Below are positions 44,587-44,866 of a DNA stretch of 44,866 nucleotides, piece by piece. Both the position numbers and the translations under genes were made by a program. Each line of letters starts with the position of its first letter. Positions within the stretch are counted from its first letter, which is position 1. The notes beneath the pieces were generated by a model. It did no database searches. It had not been told where the DNA came from and was given only the letters and a program-made list of their open reading frames with translations. This stretch comes from Eubacteriaceae bacterium (GTDB taxonomy: Bacteria; Bacillota; Clostridia; Eubacteriales; Eubacteriaceae), in NCBI GenBank assembly GCA_017405085.1, contig JAFRBB010000060.1, forward strand, positions 1-44,866. Reading direction: 5' to 3'.

Positions 44587-44866
44587 TGAGCACACTGCCT
44601 CCCCTATATTAGGGGAGGTGGCATCTCGCCCTTGGCGAGATGACGGAACTGACGTCCCAAGAACACGAGCGAAAGCGAGTGTGAGAAGGTGAATTTCGGC
44701 AAAGCCGAAAGAGAGGCCGGCCTGGGCCGTTGGATGACGGAAGCTATCCGTAGCGTAGCGGAGTGTGAAGGGTTCTTTCGAGAACTGCTATCGAAGAATA
44801 TCACGTTGCGGAAGCTTTTCGGCTGTCTTTTTTTGGCAGTTTTCTCGCTTTGCTCGAAAACATCCG
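44587..44866. repeat. dispersed structured repeat, family 1 copy E, cut by the window edge
   Basis: Upstream of the giant gene, CCTCCCCTATATTAGGGGAGG is followed by GGCATCTCGCCCTTGGCGAGATGACGGAA, matching the left unit of the 26490 copy. An insert of about 100 bases with its own small stems (TTCGGCAAAGCCGAA, CCGTAGCGTAGCGG) comes before GAAGGGTTCTTTC, then a TTTTCTCGCTTTGCTCGAAAA stem at the edge. No gene is seen in 44484-44866. Confidence 0.7.

Overview
The window looks like chromosomal DNA of an anaerobic Gram-positive bacterium of the class Clostridia (order Eubacteriales), with a G+C content I judge by eye to be in the upper 40s percent. Reasons are clostridial-type housekeeping gene order (yicC-gmk-rpoZ-priA-def-fmt-yugP-rsmB; cysS-mrnC), hydrogenase maturation genes, a fruRKA operon with its own HPr gene, strong AGGAGG-type ribosome binding sites, NPKTG-type sorting signals, ChW (clostridial hydrophobic, conserved Trp) repeats and InlB-B/Flg_new repeats. 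I cannot name the genus. No tRNA, rRNA, CRISPR array, transposase or prophage gene was seen.

Layout. 1-3350 (minus): the 5' tip of an unidentified gene, then ispD, tsaE, an AlaA-type aminotransferase, a repeat-filled spacer and a TrpR-related regulator (yerC-like). 3466-5318 (plus): cysS and mrnC, divergent from yerC across a shared promoter region. 5586-8991 (minus): hypE and hypF behind a clear promoter and a long leader. 9353-13007 (minus): a self-contained two-gene unit, a 1056-aa McrB-like AAA+ protein with a broken Walker A and a small two-helix membrane protein, bounded by a promoter and a terminator. 13124-17113 (minus): fruR-fruK-fruA and ptsH, which together make a fructose phosphotransferase operon. 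17450-26380 (minus): a long co-directional run from yicC down to a degenerate JAB/RadC-like protein, interrupted once by a repeat block; its PriA lacks the helicase motifs. 26821-28626 (plus): rqcH. 28883-36094 (plus): two large tandem paralogous secreted proteins. 36375-44483 (minus): a 2702-aa repeat-rich surface protein convergent with them.

The most unusual content is the pair of surface proteins at 28883-36094. Each has a normal signal peptide, a small beta-type domain, a complete NPKTG cell-wall sorting signal near residue 140 instead of at the C-terminus, and immediately afterwards a second signal-peptide-like segment ending in an Ala-x-Ala site, followed by about 1000 residues of secreted body. 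This predicts either a natural polyprotein split by sortase and signal peptidase or a hairpin-anchored surface protein with both arms outside. The architecture is kept in both paralogs. The bodies carry a Gly-rich hydrophobic stretch followed by coiled coil, which hints at, but does not prove, a membrane-active effector.

Two further themes stand out. Two separate NTPases (the McrB-like protein and PriA) have lost their nucleotide-binding motifs while keeping full length. And most large spacers are filled with two families of structured dispersed repeats whose hairpin arms change in a compensatory way.
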